Assembly: GCF_021352225.1 (NCBI RefSeq)
Contig: NZ_JAAUVI010000012.1
Location: 1-64,000, forward strand
From: Methylobacterium sp. C25
Lineage (GTDB): Bacteria > Pseudomonadota > Alphaproteobacteria > Rhizobiales > Beijerinckiaceae
DNA: 64,000 nt
Direction of reading: 5' to 3'
The translations under genes and the position numbers were made by a program. This document shows positions 1 through 8,641 of this stretch, one piece after another (within the stretch, counting starts at the first letter, position 1; each line of letters starts with the position of its first letter). The notes beneath the pieces are model-generated. The model had not been told where the DNA came from. It saw only the letters and a program-made list of their open reading frames with translations, and made no database searches.

Positions 1-677
1 CTGTAGCGATCGACGAGGTAGCCAGCCCGCTCGCGGGTCAGAAGGGTGAACTTCACCAACTCCTCGCAGACGTCGACGACCCGGTCGTATAGCGGTCCCG
101 GCCTCATCCGGCCGGCCTCGTCGAACTCCTTGTAGGCCATCGGCACCGACGACTGGTTCGGGATGGTGATCATCCGCATCCAGCGTCCTAAGACGCGGAG
201 TGAGTTCACTGCGTTGAAGCTCTGCGACCCGCCGGACACCTGCATGACAGCGAGCGTCCGGCCCTGCGTCGGCCGCACCGATCCCTCCGAGAGGGGTAGC
301 CAGTCGATCTGGCTCTTGATCACGCCCGTCAGGTTGCCATGCCGCTCCGGGCTCACCCACACGTGACCTTCCGACCAAATTGAAAGGTTGCGTAGCTCCT
401 GCACCTTCGGATGGTCGGCGGTGGCGTCGTCGGGAAGCGGCAGTCCGTGCGCGTCGTAGATCCGGACATCGCCGCCCATGGCTTCCAGCAGCCGTGCGGC
501 CTCGTAGGCCAGGAACCGGGAGAACGACCGCTCGCGCAGCGAACCGTAGAGGATCAGGAAGCGTGGCGCGTGCCGGAAACGTTCGCGAAGGTCGAGGTGA
601 CCATTGGTCGGCACCTCGAAATGCGCTTCGTCCAGGTTCGGCATTCCGTCGGTGAAGGGCTGTCGGGGCTTGTCCAC
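1..677 (-). CDS. arsH: ArsH-like NADPH-dependent FMN reductase (C-terminus off window)
   Basis: ArsH is a flavoprotein that oxidises trivalent organoarsenicals and is often linked to ars operons. The minus-strand reading shows the flavodoxin-like FMN motif LYGSLRERSFSR, the GNLTGVIKSQIDWLPLS segment and VSGGSQSFNAVN, all typical of ArsH. About 225 codons are present and the C-terminus runs off the left edge. A GTG at 677 is preceded by AGAGGA and gives an N-terminus ending in MPNLDEAHFEVPT; an in-frame ATG at 644 is the alternative. It diverges from arsR, with a perfect inverted repeat between them, so both are probably ArsR-repressed. Confidence 0.9.
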   Translation of the reverse strand, partial: MDKPRQPFTDGMPNLDEAHFEVPTNGHLDLRERFRHAPRFLILYGSLRERSFSRFLAYEAARLLEAMGGDVRIYDAHGLPLPDDATADHPKVQELRNLSIWSEGHVWVSPERHGNLTGVIKSQIDWLPLSEGSVRPTQGRTLAVMQVSGGSQSFNAVNSLRVLGRWMRMITIPNQSSVPMAYKEFDEAGRMRPGPLYDRVVDVCEELVKFTLLTRERAGYLVDRY

Positions 678-695
678 GCGTCGATGATCCTCTAC

Positions 696-715
696 ATCTC
701 AAAACGTATTGAGAT
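696..715. promoter_or_regulatory. Candidate ArsR operator between arsH and arsR
   Basis: Perfect 7-bp arms ATCTCAA and TTGAGAT flank a 6-nt centre with ACGT in the middle. The repeat ends 12 nt before the arsR ATG and overlaps a possible -10 (TACATC, 693-698) of a TTGTCC-N17 promoter. An AT-rich dyad in an arsH/arsR divergent gap is what an ArsR binding site looks like. The function is inferred. Confidence 0.7.
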
Positions 716-727
716 ATTGGAGTGCCG

Positions 728-1087
728 ATGGACGAACGGCAAGCCCTTTCCGCCTTCGCGGCGTTGGCTCAGGAACATCGCCTCCGGATCGTCCGTCACC
801 TGGTGACGGCCGGCCCTGACGGCCTTGCGGCCGGCGTGCTCGCGAATGCCATCGGCGTCTCGACGTCGAACCTCTCGTTCCATCTGAAGGAACTCGACCG
901 TTCCGGGCTGATCGAGGCCAGGCGCGACGGTCGCTCGATCATCTACAGCGCCGTCTATCCGGCGCTCTCGGGCCTCATCGAATTCCTGATGCGCGACTGC
1001 TGCCAGGGCAGGCCCGAGGTCTGCGCCCCGGCCGTCGCCGCCCTGTCCGCCTGCTGCAACCCTACCGGAGAGACCGCCCATGTCTGA
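728..1087 (+). CDS. arsR: ArsR-family arsenic-responsive repressor (first copy)
   Basis: A 119-residue winged-helix SmtB/ArsR repressor. The recognition-helix region is VSTSNLSFHLKELDRSGLIE (about residues 44-63), followed by the wing RRDGRSIIYSA. Cys91-Cys92 and Cys99 lie near the C-terminus, an arrangement of C-terminal As(III)-binding cysteines seen in some ArsR types rather than the classical CVC in helix 3. ATG728 is chosen because TTGGAG lies 6 nt upstream; a GTG at 722 would add two residues. It is the first gene of an operon extending to aioR and the flavoprotein, and it overlaps arsC by 8 nt. Confidence 0.93.
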   Translation: MDERQALSAFAALAQEHRLRIVRHLVTAGPDGLAAGVLANAIGVSTSNLSFHLKELDRSGLIEARRDGRSIIYSAVYPALSGLIEFLMRDCCQGRPEVCAPAVAALSACCNPTGETAHV

Positions 1088-1607
1088 CCGCGTCTACAAC
1101 GTCCTGTTCCTCTGCACCGGCAACTCCGCCCGCTCCATCCTCGCCGAGGCGATGCTGGCGAAGCACGGCCACGGGCGCTTCCGCGCGTTCTCGGCGGGCA
1201 GCCAGCCGAAGGCCGAGGTCAACCCGCTCGCAATCCGGATCCTGCGCGAATCCGAGTATCCGACCGAAGGGTTGCGCTCGAAATCCTGGGACGAGTTTTC
1301 GAGCCCGGATGCACCCGTGATGGATTTCGTCTTCACGGTCTGTGACAACGCCGCGGGAGAGGCCTGCCCGTACTGGCCCGGCCAGCCGGTCACGGCCCAT
1401 TGGGGCATCGAGGATCCAGCCGCCGTCGAAGGCAGCGAGATGGACCGCCGCGCGGCCTTCGTCACCGCCCAGCGGTACCTCAAGAACCGGATTTCGGCGT
1501 TCCTGGCGCTGCCGATGGCCAGTCTCGATCAGGTATCGCTCGCCGCCCAGGTCCGCGAAATCGGCCACATGGCAGGCGCAACCTCCGGACGCCCGGAGGT
1601 CGCATGA
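1080..1607 (+). CDS. arsC: Arsenate reductase, low-molecular-weight phosphatase fold (thioredoxin type)
   Basis: It reduces arsenate to arsenite in the cytoplasm with thiol recycling. The P-loop CTGNSAR starts at Cys12. Cys88 (FTVCDNAAGEACPYWPG) and Cys96 match the second and third cysteines of the Trx-coupled relay. At 175 residues it is longer than the roughly 130-140 of minimal members, with a C-terminal helical extension (MASLDQVSLAAQVREIG) common in proteobacterial forms. It overlaps arsR at the start and the next arsC by 4 nt (ATGA), so translation is probably coupled. Confidence 0.93.
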   Translation: MSDRVYNVLFLCTGNSARSILAEAMLAKHGHGRFRAFSAGSQPKAEVNPLAIRILRESEYPTEGLRSKSWDEFSSPDAPVMDFVFTVCDNAAGEACPYWPGQPVTAHWGIEDPAAVEGSEMDRRAAFVTAQRYLKNRISAFLALPMASLDQVSLAAQVREIGHMAGATSGRPEVA

Positions 1608-2032
1608 CGGACGTCGTGATCTACCACAATCCGGATTGCGGAACCTCGCGGAACACCCTGGCGCTCATCCGCAATGCCGGGATCGAGCCCCATGTGATCG
1701 AGTACCTCAAGACTCCGCCGAGCCGGACGATGGTGCGTCGGCTCGCGGAGCGCGCCGGCATCACGGTCCGGGATCTTCTGCGGGAGAAGGGCACGCCCTA
1801 TGCCGAGCTCGGTCTCGGCGACCCGGAGCTGTCCGACGATCGGCTGCTCGATGCCATCGGCGAGCATCCGATCCTGATGAACCGGCCCGTCGTGGTGACA
1901 CCCAAGGGCGGGCGTCTCTGCCGCCCGTCCGAAGCGGTGCTCGACCTGCTCCCGCCCCAGCAGGGCGCGTTCGTCAAGGAGGACGGCGAGCGCGTCGTCG
2001 ACGAACACGGTCGCCGCGTCGCCACCGCCTGA
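1604..2032 (+). CDS. arsC: Arsenate reductase, glutaredoxin-dependent (Spx/ArsC fold)
   Basis: A second, unrelated arsenate reductase of 142 residues. The active-site motif HNPDCGTSRNTL places the catalytic Cys at residue 12, and the downstream PILMNRPVVV region is typical of the family, which uses glutathione and glutaredoxin. The ATG lies inside the stop of the preceding gene (ATGA). Having both ArsC types in one operon gives two independent electron supplies for arsenate reduction. Confidence 0.95.
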   Translation: MTDVVIYHNPDCGTSRNTLALIRNAGIEPHVIEYLKTPPSRTMVRRLAERAGITVRDLLREKGTPYAELGLGDPELSDDRLLDAIGEHPILMNRPVVVTPKGGRLCRPSEAVLDLLPPQQGAFVKEDGERVVDEHGRRVATA

Positions 2033-2066
2033 ACCCTCGTCCCGCCAAGAACAAGAAACGGCTTAG

Positions 2067-3380
2067 ATGCTCGCGTTCACCATCTTCATCGTCACTCTCG
2101 TCTTTGTCATCTGGCAGCCGAAGGGCCTCGGCATCGGCTGGAGCGCCCTGGCGGGCGCAGCCGTCGCCCTGGCTCTAGGCGTAATCCATCCCGGCGACAT
2201 TCCGACGGTCTGGCACATCGTCTGGGACGCGACCTTCACCTTCGTCGCACTGATCATCATCTCGCTGCTGCTCGACGAGGCCGGCTTCTTCCACTGGGCG
2301 GCGCTCCACATCGCCCGCTTCGGCGGAGGCCGGGGCCGGCTCCTGTTCCCGCTCGTCATCCTGCTCGGCGCCGCCATCGCGGCGGTGTTCGCCAACGACG
2401 GCGCCGCGCTGCTCCTGACGCCCATCGTGCTGGCCATCCTCATCCGCCTCGACTTCAAGCCGGCGGCGGCCATGGCCTTCATCATCGCCTGCGGGTTCGT
2501 GGCCGATTCGACCAGCCTGCCGCTGGTCATCTCGAACCTCGTGAACATCGTGAGCGCCAACTACTTCGGCGTCTCGTTCGGCCGCTACGCGGCGGTCATG
2601 GTGCCGGTGAACCTGGTTTCGCTCGCGGCGACCCTGGTCGTCCTCTGGCTGTTCTACCGGCGGGACATCCCTGCGGCCTATCCGGTGGACCACCTCGAAG
2701 CGCCTCGGTCGGCCGTCAAGGACCCGGTCGTGTTCAAGGCGGCGTTCCCCCTGCTCGCCCTGCTGTTGGCGGCCTACTTCGTCACCGCGCCGTTCGAGGT
2801 CCCGGTCTCGGTCGTGACGGGCACGGGAGCCCTCGTGCTCCTCGCCCTGGCCGGCCGATGGTTCGCGGGCGGCGACAGTGGCGTCATCCCGATCCGAAAG
2901 GTGCTCGCAGGCGCGCCCTGGCAGATCGTTCTGTTCAGCATCGGCATGTACCTCGTCGTCTACGGGCTCAAGAACGCCGGCTTGACCGACCATCTCGCAC
3001 GCGGTCTCGCATGGCTCGCCGACCAAGGCCCGTGGGTCGCCACGGTCGGCACGGGCTTTGCCGCGGCCATCATCTCCTCGGTGATGAACAACATGCCGAG
3101 CGTGCTGCTCGGGGCGCTCTCGATCCAGCAGGCGCCGGACCTGTCGCCTCTGACGCGCGAACTCATGGTCTACGCCAACGTGATCGGCTGTGACCTGGGA
3201 CCGAAATTCACCCCCATCGGCAGCCTCGCGACGCTATTGTGGCTGCACGTGCTGGCCGGCAAGGGCCAGAAGATCGGATGGGGCCAGTACATGAAGGTCG
3301 GTCTCGTGATCACGCCGCCGGTCCTGCTGGTCACCCTCCTCGCGCTGGCCCTCTGGCTTCCGGTGCTGGGGCCGCAATGA
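2067..3380 (+). CDS. arsB: ArsB arsenite/proton antiporter
   Basis: An integral membrane arsenite efflux pump of 437 residues (E. coli ArsB is about 429) with hydrophobic segments throughout. Family signatures are FANDGAALLLTPIVLA (about residues 111-126), ADSTSLPLVISNLVNI and the C-terminal VIGCDLGPKFTPIGSLATLLW. It follows arsC by 34 nt and overlaps aioX by 4 nt. It exports the arsenite produced by the two ArsC enzymes. Confidence 0.95.
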   Translation: MLAFTIFIVTLVFVIWQPKGLGIGWSALAGAAVALALGVIHPGDIPTVWHIVWDATFTFVALIIISLLLDEAGFFHWAALHIARFGGGRGRLLFPLVILLGAAIAAVFANDGAALLLTPIVLAILIRLDFKPAAAMAFIIACGFVADSTSLPLVISNLVNIVSANYFGVSFGRYAAVMVPVNLVSLAATLVVLWLFYRRDIPAAYPVDHLEAPRSAVKDPVVFKAAFPLLALLLAAYFVTAPFEVPVSVVTGTGALVLLALAGRWFAGGDSGVIPIRKVLAGAPWQIVLFSIGMYLVVYGLKNAGLTDHLARGLAWLADQGPWVATVGTGFAAAIISSVMNNMPSVLLGALSIQQAPDLSPLTRELMVYANVIGCDLGPKFTPIGSLATLLWLHVLAGKGQKIGWGQYMKVGLVITPPVLLVTLLALALWLPVLGPQ

Positions 3381-4249
3381 CGCCGTGGCGGCCATCGCGC
3401 AGGGAAATCCTGCCGGCCGCCATGGCCCTCTGCGCCATGCCCTCGATCGGGCGTGGCGCGGCGAGGACGGACGAGATCCGGTTCGGCCTTACGCCGGTCT
3501 GCCTGACCTCGGACCTCGAACTCCTGGCGCGGCTCAAATCCTATCTGGAGCGCGTCCTCGGCCAGCCCGTGCGGCTCGTCACGCGGCGCACCTACCAGGA
3601 GATCACGTCGCTTCTGATCTCCGGCGAACTCGAAGCCGCGTGGATCTGCGGCTTCCCGCTGGTCGCAGCCCGCTCGAGGCTCGCCCTCGGCGCCGTCCCC
3701 GTATGGCGAGGGCGGCCATTGTATCAATCCTACCTCATCACGTCCCGGGACCGACAAGCCGATGGTCTTACCGACCTCGGCGGTGACATCCACGCCTTTT
3801 CCGACCCGGACAGCAACAGCGGTTGGTTGGTCACGGCGGCCGAACTCACGGCAGTCGGACAATCGCCCGACCGGTTCTTCAGCCGGACCTTCTTCGCTTG
3901 GGGGCATCGGAACGTCGTGCGCGCGGTCGGCTCCGGGCTGGCCGACAGCGGCAGCGTCGACGGCTACGTCTACGAGGTGATGCGCGAGACGGAACCGTCG
4001 TTGATCGAACGGACCCGCATCGTGCGCGCGTCGGAATGGCTCGCCTTTCCTCCCGTGGCATTCGCCTCCTCGGCGGCGCAATCCGAGATGGCCGTCCGCT
4101 TCCGGTCCGCACTGACGCGGATGGCCGACGACGCCGATGGCCGCGTGGTCCTCGGCATGTTGCGTCTCGACGGCTTCCGGCAGGAAGACATCGCGATCTA
4201 CGGCCCCATCGCCGCCAAGATCGCCGCGGTCCGGGGGCTGCCGGAATGA
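3377..4249 (+). CDS. aioX: AioX-like periplasmic arsenite-binding protein
   Basis: A 290-residue PhnD-like solute-binding protein. In characterised systems AioX binds As(III) in the periplasm and hands the signal to the kinase AioS. The N-terminus MTPWRPSRREILPAAM carries twin arginines followed by a hydrophobic stretch, suggesting Tat or Sec export. Cys91 (EAAWICGFPLVA) sits where AioX proteins carry the cysteine needed for arsenite binding, and SGWLVTAAEL and DGYVYEVM are family-like. It is coupled to arsB and aioS by ATGA overlaps. A general phosphonate/phosphate binding role is unlikely in this context. Confidence 0.87.
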   Translation: MTPWRPSRREILPAAMALCAMPSIGRGAARTDEIRFGLTPVCLTSDLELLARLKSYLERVLGQPVRLVTRRTYQEITSLLISGELEAAWICGFPLVAARSRLALGAVPVWRGRPLYQSYLITSRDRQADGLTDLGGDIHAFSDPDSNSGWLVTAAELTAVGQSPDRFFSRTFFAWGHRNVVRAVGSGLADSGSVDGYVYEVMRETEPSLIERTRIVRASEWLAFPPVAFASSAAQSEMAVRFRSALTRMADDADGRVVLGMLRLDGFRQEDIAIYGPIAAKIAAVRGLPE

Positions 4250-5697
4250 GGGCGCGCCCGCTACCGGTGGCGGCGAAGCTGCCTGTCGTCGTCGTGGTCT
4301 TCATGGCGAGCGTGGCGACCATCGTATCGTGGCAGGTCCTCGATCGCCTCGACGAGGCTCAGACCCGTCGGCTGCGCGATGTCGCAGCCGCCCATCTCGA
4401 CGGTCTCGCCGCGGCGCTCACCGATCCGGTCATCCGCGAGGACGTCTGGGAAGTCTACGACGCCCTCGATCGCAGCCGCCAGGATCATGCCGGGCTCCGA
4501 CCGACCGACACCGTCGTCGCGTCCCGTGACGACCGCATCATCGCTGCTTCGGATCCCAAGACCTTCCGGTCGTGGGCCGCGCTGCCGTCTCAGTTCCTGA
4601 CCGAGGCGGCGCCGGCCCAGGCCCTCGGCATCCGTACCGACGGCGGCAAGGCGCTCGCGAAGCGGAATCTCTCCTCGGGTGGTCAACCGGTCGGAACCGT
4701 CTACGCCACCTTCGATCTCGCTCCGCTCGCGGCCGAGCGGCGCGCGGTACAGTGGACGCTGCTCGCGACGAACCTCGGTATCACCGTCGGCCTCGCCATC
4801 CTCGCCTGGCTGACGGTCAGGCATATGACGAGGTCGCTCCGGACCCTGTCCCGCCATCTGCAGGCGGAACCCGGCGACGGCATCGTTCCCATCCCGACCG
4901 AAGAGGCTCGCCGGGTCGGCGCCGAAGGGCGGCACCTCTACGCGGCGTTCAATGCGATGGCGGAAGCCGTTCGAGAGAGACAGGTCCTCGCTCGACGCCT
5001 GGCCGAGGAGGAGCGCCACGCGAGCCTCGGCCGCCTGGCTTCCGGCATGGCTCACGAGATCAACAACCCGTTGGGCGGCCTGTTCACCGCAATCGACACG
5101 CTGAAGGCGCACGGAGACCGTCCCGACGTACGCCGCCGCAGTCTCGACCTCGTCGAGCGCGGCCTGAAGGGCATCCGCGACGTGGTGCGCGCCACGCTCG
5201 TCACACACCGCATCGACCGGGAAGAGCGCGACCTTGCGCCGGCCGATCTCGACGACCTTCGATTGCTCGTCGGACCGGAGATTGGTCGCCGCGGATTGGT
5301 TCTCACCTGGGACAACGCCCTCGATCGGCCCGTCGCAGTCCCGGCGATGCCCCTGCGTCAGGTGGTGCTCAACCTGCTGCTGAACGCCGCGCAGGCGACG
5401 CCTCCGGACGGGGAGGTGTCGCTGGCGGCCATCGTCGACGACGACGTCCTGATCATCACCGTCTGGGATGCCGGGCCCGGCCTGGATGGGCATGGGCAGG
5501 CGGTCCTTGCCGGCCGTGAGGACGGCGGAACGGCGGGTGGTCCCGGCAACGGGCTGGGCCTGCCGCTGGTCCGGCGCCTCGTCATCGAGATGGGCGGCAC
5601 CGTTGCCTCCACGATCCGCGATGCCGGCGGTACCGCTGTCCGGGTCGCCGTGCCTGTCCGCAGGACCGTTCCCGACAGGCTCGCCGATGTCGCTTGA
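4246..5697 (+). CDS. aioS: AioS-like sensor histidine kinase
   Basis: A 483-residue inner-membrane histidine kinase. Transmembrane segments at about 11-30 and 168-190 bracket a periplasmic sensor region of some 135 residues. A HAMP-like linker follows, then the H-box SGMAHEINNPLGG with phospho-acceptor His270, then the ATP-binding N-box (QVVLNLLLNAAQA) and G-boxes (DAGPGLDG, GNGLGLPLV). It should receive the As(III)-AioX signal and phosphorylate AioR. It overlaps aioX by 4 nt and aioR by 11 nt. Confidence 0.9.
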   Translation: MRARPLPVAAKLPVVVVVFMASVATIVSWQVLDRLDEAQTRRLRDVAAAHLDGLAAALTDPVIREDVWEVYDALDRSRQDHAGLRPTDTVVASRDDRIIAASDPKTFRSWAALPSQFLTEAAPAQALGIRTDGGKALAKRNLSSGGQPVGTVYATFDLAPLAAERRAVQWTLLATNLGITVGLAILAWLTVRHMTRSLRTLSRHLQAEPGDGIVPIPTEEARRVGAEGRHLYAAFNAMAEAVRERQVLARRLAEEERHASLGRLASGMAHEINNPLGGLFTAIDTLKAHGDRPDVRRRSLDLVERGLKGIRDVVRATLVTHRIDREERDLAPADLDDLRLLVGPEIGRRGLVLTWDNALDRPVAVPAMPLRQVVLNLLLNAAQATPPDGEVSLAAIVDDDVLIITVWDAGPGLDGHGQAVLAGREDGGTAGGPGNGLGLPLVRRLVIEMGGTVASTIRDAGGTAVRVAVPVRRTVPDRLADVA

Positions 5698-7036
5698 GGG
5701 ACGGACGATCACACTGATCGAGGACGATCCCATCATGGGGGAGTCTCTGGTCGACCGCCTCACGCTGGAAGGCGCCACGGTCCGATGGTTGAAGGGTTGC
5801 GCCGCGGCGGTCGCGGAGCTCCGGTTCGGAACCACGGACCTCGTGATATCCGACATCCGTCTGCCGGACGGCACCGGCGAAGAGGTCTTCGGAGCGGTAT
5901 CGGCGTTTACGGACGTGCCGCCATTCCTGTTCATCACCGGTCATGGCGACATCGACCAGGCCGTGAGGCTGATGCGGGCAGGCGCGGGCGACTATCTGAC
6001 CAAACCCTTCGAGATGACGGTCTTCCTCGGTCGGGTGGAGCAACTCCTGAGGCCGCTTGAACGTCCGGGCACACCGGTCCTCGGGGTGTCGCCAGGCATG
6101 ATCGAGGTCGAGCGCCTCCTTCGACGGATCGGCCGCATCTCCTCCACCGTCCTGCTCACCGGGGAGACCGGCGTCGGCAAGGAAGTCTGCGCGAGGTTCC
6201 TTCACGGCTTGCGTGCACCGGATCCCGGACCGTTCGTTGCGGTGAACTGCGCCGCCATTCCCAAGGATCTGATGGAGAGCGAACTTCTCGGGCACGAGAA
6301 GGGAGCCTTCACCGGGGCGGCGACGCGGCACCTCGGCTACGCGGAACGAGCGCGCAACGGCATCCTGTTCCTCGACGAGATCGGCGAGCTCGACCTGAAG
6401 CTGCAGGCCAAGCTCCTGCGCCTGATCGAGGATCGGTCGTTCCACAGGGTCGGCGGCGAAATTGCGGTTCCGCTGGGCGCCCGGTTGGTCTGCGCCACCA
6501 ACGCCGATCTCACGGAACGCGTGAAGGCAGGTACTTTCCGCGAAGACCTTTACTACCGCATCAACGTCCTCACGGTCCCCATTCCTCCCTTGAGGATGCG
6601 ACCGGACGACGTCGAATGGCTCGCCACGCGCCTGCTGGACACCCTGGCCGCCGATCTCGGGTCCGACGTCGCCGGCATAGGGTCGCTGGCGATGGGGGAA
6701 CTGCGTGCCCATTCGTGGCCAGGGAACGCGCGCGAACTTCGGAACCGGATCGAGCGCGCCGTCGCACTCGCGCCCGGTCGCTACCTGATGACCGGCGACC
6801 TCTTCCCGGACAGGGTGGCGACTGGCGAGCGGTCCGTGAGGGCCGTGTCCTTGGAAGCGGCTCGCGACGAGGCCGAAAGCCGGGAGATCCGGCGTGCGCT
6901 GGCCGATGCCGAGGGTGGCATCGCCGCCGCGGCGGCCGCCCTGGGCATCTCGCGGACGACCATGTGGGAGAAGATGCGCCGCCTCGGAATCGACGCGTCG
7001 TCCGACGCCAGGCCGGAGCCCGGCCGACGCCCATGA
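5687..7036 (+). CDS. aioR: AioR-like sigma-54-dependent response regulator
   Basis: A 449-residue NtrC-family activator. The receiver domain has acidic residues at 12-14 and phospho-acceptor Asp56 (VISDIRLPDG). The AAA+ domain has Walker A GETGVGKE (159-166), the sigma-54 contact loop GAFTGA (206-211) and Walker B LFLDEIGEL. A Fis-type helix-turn-helix (AAALGISRTTMWEKMRRLGI) ends the protein. Its target is very probably the sigma-54 promoter upstream of aioB. ATG5687 lies inside the aioS end. Confidence 0.93.
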   Translation: MSLEGRTITLIEDDPIMGESLVDRLTLEGATVRWLKGCAAAVAELRFGTTDLVISDIRLPDGTGEEVFGAVSAFTDVPPFLFITGHGDIDQAVRLMRAGAGDYLTKPFEMTVFLGRVEQLLRPLERPGTPVLGVSPGMIEVERLLRRIGRISSTVLLTGETGVGKEVCARFLHGLRAPDPGPFVAVNCAAIPKDLMESELLGHEKGAFTGAATRHLGYAERARNGILFLDEIGELDLKLQAKLLRLIEDRSFHRVGGEIAVPLGARLVCATNADLTERVKAGTFREDLYYRINVLTVPIPPLRMRPDDVEWLATRLLDTLAADLGSDVAGIGSLAMGELRAHSWPGNARELRNRIERAVALAPGRYLMTGDLFPDRVATGERSVRAVSLEAARDEAESREIRRALADAEGGIAAAAAALGISRTTMWEKMRRLGIDASSDARPEPGRRP

Positions 7037-7057
7037 TCACGAGAGGGGAGACTTGGC

Positions 7058-8434
7058 ATGCACCTTGTCATCGTCGGAGGCAGCGACGCCGGAATCAGCG
7101 CCGCGTTGCGCGCCCGGGAGATCGACCCCGACATCAGGATCTCGCTCCTTCTCGCCGACGACTTCCCGAACTTCAGCATCTGCGGATTGCCGTACTACCT
7201 CGGCGGCGAAACCCCGGATTGGCATGACCTCGCCCATCGCACCGAGTTTCCCGGCATCGACATCCTGCACCGGCATCGGGCGCTGTCCATCGACGCGGCC
7301 GCCAAGACCATCGAGGTCGAGCATGACGGCCGGACCGGAACGATGGGCTACGACCGCCTGGTCATCGCCACGGGCGCGGCTCCGGCCTTGCCGGATATCC
7401 CGGGCGCCGAGCGGGACGGCGTATACCTGCTGCAAACCATGCGGGACAGTTTCGCCATCCATCGCCATCTGACCGAGCGGGCGCCGAGGAAGGCCGTAGT
7501 GATCGGGGGCGGCTACATCGGGCTCGAGATGGCCGAGGCGCTGACGACGCGCGGGCTCGACGTCACGTTGTTGAGCCGTACGCCGACGGTCCATCCCACC
7601 GTGGATGCCGCATTCGGAGGAATGGTCGCGGACGAGCTTCGTGGCCACGGCGTCCGTGTCGAGACCGGTGTCGGCGCCACGCGGATCGATCGCGGAGCCG
7701 ACACCGCCTTGTCCGTCATGGACACGACCGGCGCGACGCATCCTACGGACCTCGTGATCCTCGCGGTCGGCGTACGGCCGGCCAGCGACCTTGCCGGCGC
7801 GGCCGGCGCTCGGCTCGGGACACGGGGGGCCATCGCCGTGAACAGGCGGATGGAAACGAGCCTGCCCGACGTCCTCGCGGCCGGCGACTGCGTCGAGACA
7901 TACCACCGCCTGCTCGGGGAGCGCGTGTACATCTCGCTCGGTACCCTTTCGCACAAGCAAGGCCGGGTGGCCGGCGAGAACGCGGTCGGCGGCGACAGGA
8001 TGTTCGCGGGCGCGCTGGGAACGCAGAGCCTGAAGGTGTTCGACCTCGTGATCGCCCGAACCGGACTGCTCGACGGCGAGGCGCGTGACGCCGGCTTCGA
8101 TCCGTTCACGGTCGTCTTCGACGCGGACGACCACAAGGCGTACTATCCCGGTTCGGTCAGGCTGCACCTGCGGATCACCGGAGACCGCAACAGCGGCCGC
8201 CTGCTCGGCGCCCAGATCCTCGGACGGCGCACGGCCGAGATCTCGAAGCGAATCGATATCGTGGCTACCGCGCTATTCCAGGAGGCCACGGTCGAGGACC
8301 TCAACGACCTGGACCTAAGCTACACCCCACCGCTCAGCAGCCCATGGGACCCGATCCAGATGGCGGCGCAGGCGTGGGGCACCGCGGTGGCGATGGCGGC
8401 CAGGTCCGACGTCGGGTGTGGCGACACCAGCTGA
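7058..8434 (+). CDS. FAD-dependent pyridine nucleotide-disulfide oxidoreductase (CoA-disulfide reductase / NADH oxidase family)
   Basis: A 458-residue two-dinucleotide-binding flavoprotein: FAD motif GGSDAGISAALRARE at the N-terminus, NAD(P)H motif VIGGGYIGLEMAEAL in the middle, FAD-binding LPDVLAAGDC later. Cys42 in FSICGLPYYLGG is the single redox cysteine of the CoADR/Nox/Npr group. It follows aioR by 21 nt and closes the arsR-aioR operon. Related flavoproteins occur in arsenic islands, but the substrate is not known; a role in thiol redox balance is only an inference. Confidence 0.8.
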   Translation: MHLVIVGGSDAGISAALRAREIDPDIRISLLLADDFPNFSICGLPYYLGGETPDWHDLAHRTEFPGIDILHRHRALSIDAAAKTIEVEHDGRTGTMGYDRLVIATGAAPALPDIPGAERDGVYLLQTMRDSFAIHRHLTERAPRKAVVIGGGYIGLEMAEALTTRGLDVTLLSRTPTVHPTVDAAFGGMVADELRGHGVRVETGVGATRIDRGADTALSVMDTTGATHPTDLVILAVGVRPASDLAGAAGARLGTRGAIAVNRRMETSLPDVLAAGDCVETYHRLLGERVYISLGTLSHKQGRVAGENAVGGDRMFAGALGTQSLKVFDLVIARTGLLDGEARDAGFDPFTVVFDADDHKAYYPGSVRLHLRITGDRNSGRLLGAQILGRRTAEISKRIDIVATALFQEATVEDLNDLDLSYTPPLSSPWDPIQMAAQAWGTAVAMAARSDVGCGDTS

Positions 8435-8480
8435 GGCGATCTCACCGACGCCAGTTGTTGCAACAAGCCCGGGACACGTT

Positions 8481-8522
8481 CGGACATCCAAACGTCGATG
8501 CCGCGCGACGTTCGGATGTCCG
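8481..8522. promoter_or_regulatory. Long inverted repeat, candidate AioR enhancer (UAS) for aioBA
   Basis: Two 17-bp arms (8481-8497 and 8506-8522) match at 16 of 17 positions around an 8-nt spacer. The arms begin CGGACATCC and end GGATGTCCG. The centre lies roughly 110 bp upstream of the predicted sigma-54 start site, the usual distance for an NtrC-type activator. Each arm contains a GTTCG element followed after 6 nt by CAAAC or CGGTC, close to a motif I recall for Agrobacterium AioR (GTYCG-N6-CGRAC, from memory). A terminator role for the upstream gene is possible, but there is no T-tract. A separate perfect palindrome TTGTTGCAACAA lies at 8455-8466. Confidence 0.6.
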
Positions 8523-8588
8523 GTCGCACGTACTCGGACTGATCGCATAAAGCCGTTGTTTCCGAGACGCTTAGCTAAACTCGACGAA

Positions 8589-8603
8589 TGGCACGCGCCC
8601 TGC
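8589..8603 (+). promoter_or_regulatory. Sigma-54 (-24/-12) promoter of aioBA
   Basis: TGGCACGCGCCCTGC matches the RpoN consensus TGGCAC-N5-TTGC at all but one core base, with GG-N10-GC spacing exact. Transcription should begin near 8615, leaving a leader of about 27 nt that contains the GGGAGGT ribosome site of aioB. AioR upstream is a GAFTGA-type activator, so promoter and activator agree. Confidence 0.87.
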
Positions 8604-8641
8604 GGAGGGAGCCCAAAGCCCAAACGCGTCGGGAGGTCCTC

